Part shown: positions 1 to 8,723 of the stretch, in pieces
How positions within the stretch are numbered: position 1 is the first letter of the stretch
Layout: each line of letters begins with the position of its first letter
Source of the DNA: Microbacterium sp. EYE_78
GTDB taxonomy: Bacteria > Actinomycetota > Actinomycetes > Actinomycetales > Microbacteriaceae
Direction of reading: 5' to 3'
NCBI RefSeq assembly: GCF_023149035.1
Contig: NZ_JAHXMY010000002.1
Coordinates: 310,001-374,000 of the forward strand
Length of the DNA: 64,000 nucleotides
The notes under the pieces: generated by a model
Seen by the model: the letters and a program-made list of their open reading frames with translations, nothing else
Databases searched by the model: none
What the model was told of the DNA's origin: nothing
Made by a program: the position numbers and the translations under genes

Positions 1-497
1 CGGACTGGCGGTGGATGTTCGAGGCGAACGTCCTGTCAGCCCAGCTGCTCACGGCGGCGCTCCTGCCGCAGCTGCGTCGGGCGGCCCACAGCGACGGGCA
101 CGCCGACACGGTCTACGTCACCTCGACCGCGGCGACCACGGCCTACCCCGGCGGCGGCGGATACAACGCCGCCAAGGCGGGGGAGTCGATGCTCGTGCAC
201 GCGCTGCGCCTCGAGTTGAACGGCGAGCCCATCCGCGTCGTCGAGATCGCACCCGGCATGGTGCAGACCGAGGAGTTCTCCCTCAACCGGCTCGCGGGCG
301 ATCGCGCCGCCGCGGAGAAGGTCTACGACGGCGTCGCCGACCCCCTCACCGCCGGCGACGTCGCCGACGTCATCGCCTACGCCCTGGGCGCTCCCGCGCA
401 CGTCAACCTCGACCTCGTGACCATGCGCCCGGTCGCGCAGTCGGCGCAGCACCTGCTCGCGCGCGGGCCGCTGCATCCGCGCAACATCGAGGACTGA
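1..497 (+). CDS. SDR-family oxidoreductase, C-terminal part (5' end outside window)
   Basis: The reading frame is open through the left edge (first full codon at base 3), so this is the C-terminal part of a longer gene. The YxxxK catalytic pair of short-chain dehydrogenases is visible in YNAAKAGE, preceded by a V-TST segment that supplies the catalytic Ser/Thr. A later PGMVQTEEF segment is the usual substrate-loop PG motif. The NAD(P)-binding GxxxGxG would lie upstream of the window. The family reduces or oxidises a carbonyl/alcohol with NAD(P)H in the cytosol; the substrate cannot be told. The gene converges with the MFS gene 8 bases after its stop. Confidence 0.85.
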   Translation, partial: DWRWMFEANVLSAQLLTAALLPQLRRAAHSDGHADTVYVTSTAATTAYPGGGGYNAAKAGESMLVHALRLELNGEPIRVVEIAPGMVQTEEFSLNRLAGDRAAAEKVYDGVADPLTAGDVADVIAYALGAPAHVNLDLVTMRPVAQSAQHLLARGPLHPRNIED

Positions 498-505
498 CCC
501 GCGGG

Positions 506-1996
506 TCAGGCGACGGGGGCGTCGGCGAAGGCGACCTTCGGTACGGCCATGAGGAGGATCGCCGCGAGGAACCCGCCCGCGGCGCAGATCGCCCACACCG
601 TCATGTAACCGCCCAGGCTGCTCGCGGTCTGGCCGGCGACGGCGCCGACGCCCGCGGCCAGGACGACGCCGAAGATCGCCGACGAGAACGCCCCGCCCAC
701 CGTCTTGGTCGTGTTCGTCATGCCCGACGCCTCGCCGGTCTTGCCGAACGGCGCTGCTGCGGCTGCCGCCGCGGGCATCGCGCCCACGAGCGCGCCGCAT
801 CCGATCCCCGCGATGGAGAGGTTCAGCAGCACCTGCCACACCTCGACGTGGAACGGCAGGAACAGCGCGTATCCGACTCCCACGAGGACGGCGGCGACGA
901 TGAGGACGATGCGGGGGCTGAGCCGGCGTGAGGTGGCGGCGAAGCCGACGGCGCCCACGATGAGCGACACGAGATAGAGCCCGATGACGTAGGAGCGCTC
1001 GGTCGCGTCCAGCCCGAGACCGTACCCGAGAGAGCTGTCGGTGCCGGCGTAGGTGGACAGCGGTCCCTGGGCGCCCAGCAGGCTGATCCCGACGAGGAAC
1101 GCCGTCGCCTGGACCGGCCACATCTCGGGCTGTGCGAGCACTCGCATGTCCACCACTGGATTGGCCTGCCGCAGCTCGTGGCGCACGAACCACACGAGCA
1201 CTGCGACGCCGAGCACGAGGACGAGTGCGACGCCGGCCCAGGCGACCCCGCCGAGCTGCAGCTCGCCGATGAGCCGCATCCACGCCAGCGCCCCCGTGAT
1301 GAGCAGCAGGCCCCAGGCGAGCAGGATGACGCCCCTCGTGTCGAGGGACCGCACCCCGCTGGGGGTCGACTCCGGGACGAAGATCCAGATGATCACCGCG
1401 ACGAGGGTGACGCAGACCGCCGGCACCATGAGGGTGAGGGTGAGGTCGCCGCCGGTAGCGGCGTAGACGCGCCCGGCCGCGAGGGCGCCGATGATCGCGC
1501 CGGCCTCGAGGCCCACGACCAGCAGACCCGCTGCGCGCCGGGTGAGGGACACGCCCCGGTTCTGCTGCCGACCGCGTTCGAAGATGAGGGCGATCTCGAG
1601 CGGCAGCCAGACGACGTAGAAGCCCTGCAGCGACCAGAACAGCAGGAACGTCCAGAACGAGTCGGCGAAGGCGAGGCCCCACGACGCCAGGGCGGTCAGG
1701 ACGGCGGCCACGAGCAGGATCCGCTTGTGCCCGAACATGTCGCCGAGCTTCGCAAGGATCGGCACCACGATCGCGCACAGCAGGAGCTGCCCCGCTTCGA
1801 ACCAGTTGACGTCCGCGTCGCGGATGCCGAGCTCGATGACGATGTCGCTGAACAGCGGCACGTAGAAGCCCTGCAGGATGCCGCTGACGATCTCGACGAC
1901 GATGAACCAGCCGATGAGGCCCGCGGTGATGCCGAGCGCGGACGAGCGCAGGGCCGACGACCGTGTCGGGGAGGGCAGGGGCGGGATGCCGGTCAC
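506..1996 (-). CDS. MFS transporter, probable 14-helix drug exporter
   Basis: A 496-residue integral membrane protein with a major-facilitator motif A between the second and third helices (GDMFGHKR, about residue 87). Its length fits the 14-helix DHA2-type drug/proton antiporters. Hydrophobic segments run through nearly the whole protein, and there is no fused domain. The start is GTG at 1996. I prefer it because a TAGGCT hexamer ends 7 bases upstream on the same strand, suggesting leaderless transcription. The gene is divergent from the phosphoribosyltransferase gene and shares a 43-bp promoter gap with it. The exported substrate is unknown. Confidence 0.85.
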   Translation of the reverse strand: MTGIPPLPSPTRSSALRSSALGITAGLIGWFIVVEIVSGILQGFYVPLFSDIVIELGIRDADVNWFEAGQLLLCAIVVPILAKLGDMFGHKRILLVAAVLTALASWGLAFADSFWTFLLFWSLQGFYVVWLPLEIALIFERGRQQNRGVSLTRRAAGLLVVGLEAGAIIGALAAGRVYAATGGDLTLTLMVPAVCVTLVAVIIWIFVPESTPSGVRSLDTRGVILLAWGLLLITGALAWMRLIGELQLGGVAWAGVALVLVLGVAVLVWFVRHELRQANPVVDMRVLAQPEMWPVQATAFLVGISLLGAQGPLSTYAGTDSSLGYGLGLDATERSYVIGLYLVSLIVGAVGFAATSRRLSPRIVLIVAAVLVGVGYALFLPFHVEVWQVLLNLSIAGIGCGALVGAMPAAAAAAAPFGKTGEASGMTNTTKTVGGAFSSAIFGVVLAAGVGAVAGQTASSLGGYMTVWAICAAGGFLAAILLMAVPKVAFADAPVA

Positions 1997-2003
1997 GAGG
2001 GGG

Positions 2004-2009
2004 AGCCTA
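2004..2009 (-). promoter_or_regulatory. -10 hexamer TAGGCT for the MFS gene
   Basis: TAGGCT on the minus strand, 7 bases before the GTG start at 1996. It fits a leaderless transcript. No clear -35 element. Confidence 0.5.
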
Positions 2010-2024
2010 GCGGCGCTCGCGGCC

Positions 2025-2030
2025 TAGGCT
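2025..2030 (+). promoter_or_regulatory. -10 hexamer TAGGCT for the phosphoribosyltransferase gene
   Basis: TAGGCT lies 9 bases before the ATG at 2040. With the minus-strand copy at 2004-2009 it forms a compact divergent promoter. Confidence 0.5.
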
Positions 2031-2039
2031 GGGAAGGAC

Positions 2040-2558
2040 ATGGACGAAGGGATGCCGGTGACCACCGAGCGCGAGACGTTGACCTGGGACGGCTTCGGCG
2101 ACGCGTCCCGAGACCTGGCACGACGCATCCTCACCGACGGGTTCGAGGCCGACGTCGTGGTCGCCATCGCCCGCGGCGGGCTGCTGCCTGCCGGCGCCAT
2201 CGCCTACGGCCTCGGGGTGAAGAGCTGCGGGGCACTGAACGTCGAGTTCTACACCGGCATCGGCACGGTCCTCGAGGCCCCGGAGCTGCTCCCGCCCGAC
2301 CTCGACCTGGGGTACCTCCCCGGCAAGCGCGTGCTGCTCGTGGACGACGTCGCCGACAGCGGCCGCACGCTCGCCCTCGCGGTGCGGATGCTCCAGGAGG
2401 CAGGAGCGGACGTGCGGTCGGTCTGCATCTACACCAAGCCCGGCTCGATCGCCGTGCCCGACTACTCGTGGCGCGAGACCGACCTCTGGATCGACTTCCC
2501 CTGGTCCTTCCGCGGCACCGTCGCGCAGGAGGACGCGGGCCTGCCGGCCGGGGCATGA
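2040..2558 (+). CDS. phosphoribosyltransferase family protein
   Basis: A 172-residue cytosolic protein of the type I phosphoribosyltransferase fold. The PRPP-binding motif [13 protein letters not shown] is at residues 98-110, with the paired acidic residues intact, and an ARGG loop follows beta-1 at about residues 44-47. The family transfers phosphoribosyl groups to or from purine or pyrimidine bases; this version resembles the xanthine/hypoxanthine (Gpt-like) group, but the base is not determined. An alternative ATG five codons in (MPVTT) is possible. The stop overlaps the ung start (ATGA), so the two are co-translated. Confidence 0.8.
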   Translation: MDEGMPVTTERETLTWDGFGDASRDLARRILTDGFEADVVVAIARGGLLPAGAIAYGLGVKSCGALNVEFYTGIGTVLEAPELLPPDLDLGYLPGKRVLLVDDVADSGRTLALAVRMLQEAGADVRSVCIYTKPGSIAVPDYSWRETDLWIDFPWSFRGTVAQEDAGLPAGA

Positions 2559-3247
2559 CCGCTCGCACGCTGACCGAGCTGGCGGCCGATGGGCTGATCC
2601 ACCCCGAGTGGGCGGACTCGCTCGCCCCCGTGGGTGCCGACATCGCCGCGCTCGGCGAACGACTCCGCTCGGACGACCGCGGGTACCTCCCCGCCGGCGA
2701 CCGGGTGCTCCGTGCGTTCTCCGCACCGCTGTCGCGTGTCCGGGTGCTGATCGTCGGCCAGGACCCGTACCCCACGCCGGGGCACGCGATCGGTCTGTCG
2801 TTCGCGGTCGAGCGGCACGTCCGTCCGCTGCCGAGGAGTCTCGCGAACATCTATGCCGAGCTCGAGGACGACCTCGGCATCCCGCGCGCCCTGCACGGCG
2901 ACCTGTCGGCGTGGACCGATCAGGGCGTCATGCTGCTCAACCGCGTCCTCACCGTCGCGCCCGGCGAGGCGGGGTCCCACCGGGGGTGGGGCTGGGAGCA
3001 GGTCACCGAGCACGCGATCCGCAGCCTCGCCGGTCGCGGCGGACCCCTCGTGGCGATCCTGTGGGGGAAGGATGCCGCGAACCTCCGGCCGCTGCTGGGT
3101 GAGACGCCCGCCGTGGTGTCGCCGCATCCGTCCCCACTGTCGGCCAGACGCGGCTTCTTCGGATCCCGGCCGTTCTCACGGGCGAACGAGCTGCTCGTCC
3201 AGCAGGGCGCGGACCCGATCGACTGGCGCGTGCCCGCGGCGCTGTGA
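2555..3247 (+). CDS. ung: uracil-DNA glycosylase (family 1)
   Basis: A 230-residue DNA-repair enzyme that removes uracil from DNA to start base-excision repair. The water-activating loop [11 protein letters not shown] is at residues 68-78 (catalytic Asp at 70), and the DNA-intercalation loop HPSPLSA is near residues 191-197, both full family 1 signatures. LLNRVLTV in mid-protein is the uracil-binding strand. The length matches the bacterial Ung family. The ATG at 2555 overlaps the preceding stop, giving an ATGA junction. The gene belongs to the two-gene operon starting at 2040. Confidence 0.95.
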   Translation: MTARTLTELAADGLIHPEWADSLAPVGADIAALGERLRSDDRGYLPAGDRVLRAFSAPLSRVRVLIVGQDPYPTPGHAIGLSFAVERHVRPLPRSLANIYAELEDDLGIPRALHGDLSAWTDQGVMLLNRVLTVAPGEAGSHRGWGWEQVTEHAIRSLAGRGGPLVAILWGKDAANLRPLLGETPAVVSPHPSPLSARRGFFGSRPFSRANELLVQQGADPIDWRVPAAL

Positions 3248-3264
3248 GCGGTGCAGTCGGGGCC

Positions 3265-3270
3265 TAGGCT
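3265..3270 (+). promoter_or_regulatory. -10 hexamer TAGGCT for the GNAT gene
   Basis: TAGGCT, 6 bases before the ATG at 3277, consistent with a leaderless mRNA. Confidence 0.5.
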
Positions 3271-3276
3271 GAGCAC

Positions 3277-3900
3277 ATGCTGGAAGAGGAGTACGAGCGC
3301 GACCGTCGGCGCCTGCCTCGTCACCTCCGCCGCCGCGCCGAACCCGAGGCATCGTTCGCCTTCGAGCTGCGTCCGGCGCTGCGCACCGACATGGCGGACG
3401 TCCGCGAGATCTACAACTACTACGTCACCAACTCCGTCGTCACCTTCGACGAGAAGCGATGGACGCACCGGCAGTGGGTCGAGAAGTACGACTACCTGAC
3501 GAAGCTCGGCCTGCCCTTTCTGGTCGCCGTCTCACCGACGGGGCAGGTCCTCGGCTACGGACTCGTGTCGCCGTGGACGGGCAAAAGCGGGTTCCGCTAC
3601 ACGGTCGAGAACTCGATCTATCTGGGGCAGGCGGCCGCCGGCAAGGGCCTGGGCAAGGCACTCCTCCAGGCGCTCATCGAGGCGTGCGAGGAGAAGGGCA
3701 TCCGCGAGATGGTCGCCGTCGTGAGCGACAAGGGAGCCGAGGCCTCGCTCGCGCTGCACGAGCGGCTCGGCTTCGTCGAGGTCGGTCGCATGGGCAAGGT
3801 CGGCTTCAAGTTCGGACGCTCGCTCGGCACCATCTACCTCCAGAAGCATCTGACGCCGAAGAAGAAGGATTCGCTGCTGACGAAGCTCCGCGTGCGCTGA
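3277..3900 (+). CDS. GNAT N-acetyltransferase, phosphinothricin-acetyltransferase-like
   Basis: A 207-residue acetyl-CoA-dependent N-acetyltransferase. Residues ~28-190 form the GNAT domain, beginning with LRPALRTDMADVREIYN. The acetyl-CoA pyrophosphate loop is GQAAAGKGLGKALL near residues 117-130, and the ALHERLGF helix follows. The YNYYVTNSVVTFDE segment is typical of the PAT/Bar and MnaT-like group, which acetylate phosphinothricin, methionine sulfone or related amines. About 30 basic and polar residues precede the domain, and a Lys-rich tail (TPKKKD) follows it. The true substrate cannot be read from the sequence. Confidence 0.85.
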   Translation: MLEEEYERDRRRLPRHLRRRAEPEASFAFELRPALRTDMADVREIYNYYVTNSVVTFDEKRWTHRQWVEKYDYLTKLGLPFLVAVSPTGQVLGYGLVSPWTGKSGFRYTVENSIYLGQAAAGKGLGKALLQALIEACEEKGIREMVAVVSDKGAEASLALHERLGFVEVGRMGKVGFKFGRSLGTIYLQKHLTPKKKDSLLTKLRVR

Positions 3901-3909
3901 CCCGAGCGC

Positions 3910-4245
3910 TCACGCGGCGTGGGGCGGCACCGGTTCGCCGTCGGCGCGCACGCGGTCGATGAGCTCGCGCCAGGGGCCCGCGGCATCCGTCTCGGACAGC
4001 AGCGCGCGCTGGTCGGCGTCTCCGCGCGCGGCGGCCACCTCCCACGCGAACCGGTCCGCGCCCGCGGTGGGACTGCTCGCGACGGCCTCGGCCGCGTGCA
4101 CCGCATCCCAGGGGCAGGCGTCGACCAGCGGCGTCCACGCCTCGGTGTCGGCGCCCTCCGCGAGCACGCGCCAGGCGCGGCGGATGCCGGCGAACCCGCC
4201 GGTGCGCACGACCAGGATGGTCAGGCGTTCAGTCGGCTGCGACAT
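3910..4245 (-). CDS. emfourin-like protealysin inhibitor
   Basis: A 111-residue soluble protein without signal peptide, lying directly downstream of an M4 protease gene and overlapping its end by 17 bases. Sequence style (LTILVVRTGGFAGIRRAW at the N-terminus), size and position match the emfourin family, first described as the proteinaceous inhibitor encoded next to protealysin in Serratia. I infer that it keeps the cytosolic protease inactive. The start ATG at 4245 was chosen because residues upstream of it are coding sequence of the protease in another frame. The family call rests on recall plus the diagnostic gene pairing, so it is good but not certain. Confidence 0.75.
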   Translation of the reverse strand: MSQPTERLTILVVRTGGFAGIRRAWRVLAEGADTEAWTPLVDACPWDAVHAAEAVASSPTAGADRFAWEVAAARGDADQRALLSETDAAGPWRELIDRVRADGEPVPPHAA

Positions 4246-5287
4246 CCTCCACGACCCCGACGCTCGCCCACGCGGTGCGGACGGCGACGGCCTCCTCAGA
4301 ATCCTCACCGTACTCGCCCGACGCGGTCCGCGCCGTTGCGGCCGCGAACTGCGCGAAGGTCGTCGAGGGCGAGAGCGACCCCGAGGTCAGGGTGAGGTAC
4401 CAGATGCGGCCGGCGCGTTCCCAGGCGTAGCCGCCCAGGGCGGTCGCGACGAGGTGGAACGCCTTGTTCGGGATGCCCGAGTTGATGTGCACGCCCCCGT
4501 TGTCGCCCGAGGTCTCGACGAAGTCGCGCATGTGGGCGGGCTGCGGGTCTTTGCCGAGGACATCGTCGTCGTACGCGGTGCCGGGCGCGGCGAGGGAGCG
4601 GAGGGCCGAACCGGTGACGGCGTCCGTGAAGATCTCGGCGCCCACGAGCCAGGTCGCGGCATCCGCCGTCTGTCCGCGGTGGTGCTGCTCGGTGAGCGCG
4701 CCGAAGACATCGGCGATCGACTCGTTCAGGGCGCCCGACTGGTTCGAGTAGTCCAGGCCGCCGGCGGCCTCGATGACGCCGTGGCCGAGTTCGTGCGCGA
4801 TCACGCTGAGCGAGCGCGTGAACCCGGCGAACACCTCGCCGTCGCCGTCGCCGAAGACCATCCGCTGGCCGTCCCAGAACGCGTTGTCGTAGTCGCGGCC
4901 GTAGTGCACCGTCGCCAGCAGCGTCCCGCTGCGGCCGTCGAGTCCGACCCGTTCGAACGCCTCCCAGAAGAACGCGAACGTCGCGCCGAGGCCGTCGTAG
5001 GCCTCATCGACCGCGGTGTCGCCGGTCGGCGCCGCGCCCTCGGCGCGTGCGGGCGTGCCGGGGAGTTCCTCTCGGTTCTGCGCGTCCGACACGAGTCGGT
5101 CGGCATCGGGGGTGGCGGACACGACCAGGGTGTCGCCGTCGACCGAGAGGTCGAGGTGGGCGGGGAGCGGGGCGTAGGGACGCGCGACGGCGAGCGTGGC
5201 GCGTGCGGCTGCCACGGCGGCGGGGAATCGTTCGGCCGGAGCGGCCGCGAGACGGGCGAGCAGGTACGGCGGGACGATGGGATGCAT
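4229..5287 (-). CDS. M4 family metalloprotease, protealysin type
   Basis: A 352-residue thermolysin-family zinc protease. Zinc ligands and catalytic Glu are in HELGH (residues 165-169), the third ligand Glu is at about 189 in NESIADVFG, and the catalytic-His region carries HINSGIPNKAF. The N-terminus lacks a signal peptide and instead has a short (~50-residue) propeptide with the PPY motif (IVPPYLL, residues 4-10) that marks the protealysin subgroup. The enzyme is therefore probably made inside the cell and matured by removal of the propeptide. It overlaps the emfourin-like gene downstream. The ATG at 5287 has a TAGCGT hexamer 6 bases before it. Confidence 0.93.
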   Translation of the reverse strand: MHPIVPPYLLARLAAAPAERFPAAVAAARATLAVARPYAPLPAHLDLSVDGDTLVVSATPDADRLVSDAQNREELPGTPARAEGAAPTGDTAVDEAYDGLGATFAFFWEAFERVGLDGRSGTLLATVHYGRDYDNAFWDGQRMVFGDGDGEVFAGFTRSLSVIAHELGHGVIEAAGGLDYSNQSGALNESIADVFGALTEQHHRGQTADAATWLVGAEIFTDAVTGSALRSLAAPGTAYDDDVLGKDPQPAHMRDFVETSGDNGGVHINSGIPNKAFHLVATALGGYAWERAGRIWYLTLTSGSLSPSTTFAQFAAATARTASGEYGEDSEEAVAVRTAWASVGVVEDVAAD

Positions 5288-5293
5288 GCGGCC

Positions 5294-5299
5294 ACGCTA
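5294..5299 (-). promoter_or_regulatory. -10 hexamer TAGCGT for the protealysin-emfourin operon
   Basis: TAGCGT on the minus strand, 6 bases before the ATG at 5287. Confidence 0.45.
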
Positions 5300-5324
5300 G
5301 CCGCATCCTCCGACACGCCGGTCG

Positions 5325-6119
5325 TCAGCCTCGCGGGTCGATGACCGGGATCGATGCGAGCAGGCGGCGGGTGTAGGCGACCTGCGGTTCGAGCAGCACC
5401 TTCTCGGTGGGGCCCTCCTCGACGATGCGTCCGTCCTTCATCACGACGACGTCGTCGCAGAGGTTCTGAACGACGCCGATGTCGTGGGAGACCATCACGA
5501 GCGTCAGGCCGTCGCGTTCGCGCAGGTCGCGGAGGAGCCCCAGGATCTGCGCGCGCACCGTGACGTCGAGGGCGGACAGGGGCTCGTCGCCCACGAGGAC
5601 GTCCGGGCGGTGCACGAGCGCGCGGGCGAGCGCGATCCGCTGCCGCTGACCGCCGGAGAACTCGTGCGGGAAGCGCTCCGCCGCGTCGGCGGGCAGGTCG
5701 ACGTCGGCCAGGACCTCGCGCACCCGCGCGCGGTGGTCGCCCTCGATGCCGAGGGCGCCGAGCGGCTCGGCGACGATGCGCCCGACGCTCATCCGCGGGT
5801 CCAGCGACGCGTACGGATCCTGGAACACGATCCCCGTGCGCCGGCGGAGCCAGTGCAGCGACCGCGCCGACGCACCCGCGTCCACCGGGCGGCCGTCGAA
5901 TTCGACCGTGCCCGAGGTGGGGGCATCCAACCCCATCAGGAGTCGGACGAGCGTCGACTTGCCCGACCCGGACTCGCCGATGATCCCGAGGGCCGCGTGT
6001 GCGCGGACGTCGATGTCGGCGTCCTCCAGCGCGGTCGTCCACCGCGGCCGCTCGAAGGGCCGGGTGCCGGGGGTGCGGAAGCGGCGGGTGAGCTCGCGCC
6101 CGCGGATGATCTCGCTCAT
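5325..6119 (-). CDS. peptide-type ABC importer, ATP-binding subunit (DppF/OppF)
   Basis: A 264-residue cytosolic ATPase, one of two that power the importer encoded by the five genes at 5325-10228. Walker [10 protein letters not shown] is at residues 48-56, the ABC signature FSGGQRQR at about 154-161, and Walker B VLVGDEP at 174-180. The sequence is closer to the DppF/OppF half than to DppD. It is the last gene of the operon; its ATG overlaps the stop of the upstream ATPase (ATGA). The C-terminus is short and lacks the long oligopeptide-transporter C-terminal extension, ending soon after the [11 protein letters not shown] segment. Confidence 0.93.
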   Translation of the reverse strand: MSEIIRGRELTRRFRTPGTRPFERPRWTTALEDADIDVRAHAALGIIGESGSGKSTLVRLLMGLDAPTSGTVEFDGRPVDAGASARSLHWLRRRTGIVFQDPYASLDPRMSVGRIVAEPLGALGIEGDHRARVREVLADVDLPADAAERFPHEFSGGQRQRIALARALVHRPDVLVGDEPLSALDVTVRAQILGLLRDLRERDGLTLVMVSHDIGVVQNLCDDVVVMKDGRIVEEGPTEKVLLEPQVAYTRRLLASIPVIDPRG

Positions 6120-6907
6120 GCGTCCCCCCGCGGTCTCCACAGCGTCGCGGTCGCATCCCGCAAAAGCCCCTGCGTCACCTCGGACGCGGGTGCGGTCAGC
6201 AGCGTCGTGAGCGGTCCGCGCTCGACCGCGCGGCCGGCGTCGAGGACGACCGCGTCGGTCGCGACCTGCGAGAGCACGGCCAGGTCGTGCGTGATGAAGA
6301 CGAGCGACATGCCGTCCTCCTCGACGAGCTGCTGCAGGAGGTCGAGCATCTCGGCCTGGATCGTCACGTCGAGTGCGGTCGTCGGCTCGTCCGCGATCAG
6401 CAGCCGCGGACGGCAGGCGAGGGCCATGGCGATCGCGACCCGCTGCCGCTGCCCGCCCGAGAGCTGATGCGGGTACCGCCTGACGATCTGCTCCGGCTCG
6501 GGCAGACGGACCCGGCGCGCCTGCTCGACCGCCCGGGCCGCGGCATCCTTCCGCGTCGCGCCGCGCTCGTGGATGCGGATCGACTCCGCGATCTGCCGGC
6601 CCACCGTGCGGATGGGGTTCAGTGCCGTCTGCGGCTCCTGGAACACCATGCCGATCTCGTCGCCGCGCAGGCGCGCGAGGTCGCGGTCGCGCAGGCCGAC
6701 GAGCTCCCGGTCGTCCCAGCGGATGCTGCCGGACACCGTCGCCCCGTCGGGGAGCAGCCCGAGCAGGGCGAGCGCGGTCAGCGACTTGCCGGATCCGGAT
6801 TCGCCGATGAGCCCGACGCGGGCGCCGCCAGCGACGTCGAGGTCGAGGCCGTCGACGACGCGGCGACCCGAGATGTCGATCGTGAGACCGCGCACGACGA
6901 GACTCAT
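6116..6907 (-). CDS. peptide-type ABC importer, ATP-binding subunit (DppD/OppD)
   Basis: A 263-residue ATPase pairing with the downstream DppF-like subunit. Walker A GESGSGKS is at about residues 35-42, the Q-loop follows VFQEP near 89-92, the signature LSGGQRQR is at 149-156, and Walker B LLIADEP is near 170-176, followed by [11 protein letters not shown], a hallmark of the DppD/OppD branch. The ATG at 6907 overlaps the stop of the permease gene (ATGA). The Cys-containing C-terminal extension of Fe-S-carrying OppD proteins is absent: the protein ends at WRPRGDA. Confidence 0.93.
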   Translation of the reverse strand: MSLVVRGLTIDISGRRVVDGLDLDVAGGARVGLIGESGSGKSLTALALLGLLPDGATVSGSIRWDDRELVGLRDRDLARLRGDEIGMVFQEPQTALNPIRTVGRQIAESIRIHERGATRKDAAARAVEQARRVRLPEPEQIVRRYPHQLSGGQRQRVAIAMALACRPRLLIADEPTTALDVTIQAEMLDLLQQLVEEDGMSLVFITHDLAVLSQVATDAVVLDAGRAVERGPLTTLLTAPASEVTQGLLRDATATLWRPRGDA

Positions 6908-7773
6908 GCGGTCACCGCGGGGACAGGGGATGCCGCGGCGCGGCGGGCCAGCGTGGGGTCGGTGGCGTCGCGCAGGCCGTCGCCGAGCAGGTTGCAGCCG
7001 AGCACGGTGAGCGTGATCGCCAGCCCCGGCCAGACGACCGAGCCCGGATGCACACTGATGTACTGCTGCAGGTCGGACAGCAGCAGCCCCCAGGAGGGCT
7101 GCGTCAGCGGCGCCCCGAACCCGAGATAGGACAGGCCCGCCTCGGCGAGCACGGCCACCGCCATCCCCCAGGACAGCTGCACGATGAAGACGGGGGCGAC
7201 GTTGGGGAGCAGGTGCCGCCACAGGTTCTGCGCGGGCGTGAGCCCCGCTGCGCGGCCGGCGAGGACGAAGTCGCTGTGCAGGACGCGACGGAGCTCGGGC
7301 CGGGTCACGCGGGCGATGTTCACGCCGAAGCCGATCCCGACGGAGACGACGACGACGAGCAGCGATCCGCCCCACACCGCCGAGATCATCATCGCGATCA
7401 GGAGGACGGGGAACGCGATGAGGATGTCGACGAGGACCGCCACGACCTCGCGCACGGGCCGCACCGTCAGCGCGCCCGCGACGGCGAGGGCGAGACCGAC
7501 GAGGGTCGCGATGACGCCCGCGCCGACGGCGACGAGGACGGTGGTCCGTGCCCCGACCATGAGCAGGCTCAGGATGTCGCGGCCCGAGCCGTCGGTGCCG
7601 AGGAGGTGATCGCCGCCGGGTGTCGCCCAGCGGTTCGCGATATCGACGCGCTGCGGGTCGTGCGGCGTCCAGAACAGCGAGACGAGCGCCGTCAGCGCGA
7701 TCACGGCGACGACGATCACGCCGAACCGCCCCGACGCCGTCGCCCAGAGCCGTCGCACCCATGCCGGTCTCAT
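6904..7773 (-). CDS. peptide-type ABC importer, permease (DppC/OppC)
   Basis: A 289-residue membrane protein with about six helices. An N-terminal anchor (FGVIVVAVIALTALVSLF) is followed by the DppC-type periplasmic segment containing HLLGTDGSGRDI and then the permease core. The EAA-like cytoplasmic loop, which docks the ATPases, is in the RAAGLTPAQNLWRHLLPN region. The ATG at 7773 overlaps the stop of the other permease (ATGA). It forms the heterodimeric channel with that gene's product. Confidence 0.93.
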   Translation of the reverse strand: MRPAWVRRLWATASGRFGVIVVAVIALTALVSLFWTPHDPQRVDIANRWATPGGDHLLGTDGSGRDILSLLMVGARTTVLVAVGAGVIATLVGLALAVAGALTVRPVREVVAVLVDILIAFPVLLIAMMISAVWGGSLLVVVVSVGIGFGVNIARVTRPELRRVLHSDFVLAGRAAGLTPAQNLWRHLLPNVAPVFIVQLSWGMAVAVLAEAGLSYLGFGAPLTQPSWGLLLSDLQQYISVHPGSVVWPGLAITLTVLGCNLLGDGLRDATDPTLARRAAASPVPAVTA

Positions 7774-8723
7774 CGGTCTGCCTCCCGCTGTCGGGGGTCG
7801 AGGACGCGGTGGAGCAGGTCGACGAGGAATCCGATCAGCAGGACGAGCCCGGTGAGCACGAGGAGCTCGCCCTGGACCTTCACGAGGTCGCGGTTGCCGG
7901 TGTCCTCCACCAGCATCCGTCCGATGCCGGGCAGGCTGAAGAGCTGTTCGATCACGACGGCGCCGACCATGATGCCCGCGACCTGCAGGCCCAGGACCGT
8001 GACAATCGACAGGCCGACGCTCGGCAGCCCGTGCTGCAGGAGCGCCCGCGTGCGGGTGAGTCCCTTCGCCGCGGCGGTCCGCACGAAGTCCTGTCCCATC
8101 GCCTGGAGGGTGGCCGACCGCACGAAGCGCAGCAGCACGGCGCCCTCGACGACGCCGATCGTGATCGCCGGGAGCGTGATGGCGCGCAGCGCCGCCGCGG
8201 GGTCCGACCAGCCGCCGCGCGGGAAGCCCTGCGCCGGCAGCCAGCCGAGGCCCACCGCGAAGACGATGACGAGCATCATCCCGGCCCACACCACCGGCAC
8301 CGCGGCGAGCGCCTGCGCGCCGATCGAGACCGCGATGCCGTCGGCGCGACGGTGGCGGACGGCGGCGAGGACCCCGAAGGGCACCGCGACCAGCAGGGCG
8401 ATGAGCAGCGACAGGATGCCGAGGGGCACCGTGACCTCGGCCTTCTGCGCGAGCTCGGCGGCCACCGACGACCCGGTCAGCTGCGAGCGGCCGAGGTCGC
8501 CGGTGACGACGCCCGCGATCCACTCGCCGTACTGCTGGAGGAGCGGGCGGTCGAGTCCGAGCCCTTCGCGGATGGCGGCGATCTGCTCGGGCGTGGAGTT
8601 CACGCCCGCGATCAGCTGCGCGACATCGCCGGGGAGGACCCGCAGCGTCACGAAGATCAGCGCGCTGGCGACGAACAGGCCCAGCACCAGCAGGGCCAGT
8701 CTCGTCAGCGCGTAGCGGATCAC
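7770..8723 (-). CDS. peptide-type ABC importer, permease (DppB/OppB)
   Basis: A 317-residue six-helix permease. It starts with the typical single helix (RYALTRLALLVLGLFVASAL), then the DppB signature with RVLPGD and GLDRPLLQQYGEW, and an EAA-type loop in the AAAKGLTRTRALLQHGLP region. The start is GTG at 8723, overlapping the TGA of the binding-protein gene (GTGA); no upstream start fits. It acts with the DppC-like subunit in the membrane. Confidence 0.92.
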   Translation of the reverse strand: MIRYALTRLALLVLGLFVASALIFVTLRVLPGDVAQLIAGVNSTPEQIAAIREGLGLDRPLLQQYGEWIAGVVTGDLGRSQLTGSSVAAELAQKAEVTVPLGILSLLIALLVAVPFGVLAAVRHRRADGIAVSIGAQALAAVPVVWAGMMLVIVFAVGLGWLPAQGFPRGGWSDPAAALRAITLPAITIGVVEGAVLLRFVRSATLQAMGQDFVRTAAAKGLTRTRALLQHGLPSVGLSIVTVLGLQVAGIMVGAVVIEQLFSLPGIGRMLVEDTGNRDLVKVQGELLVLTGLVLLIGFLVDLLHRVLDPRQREADR

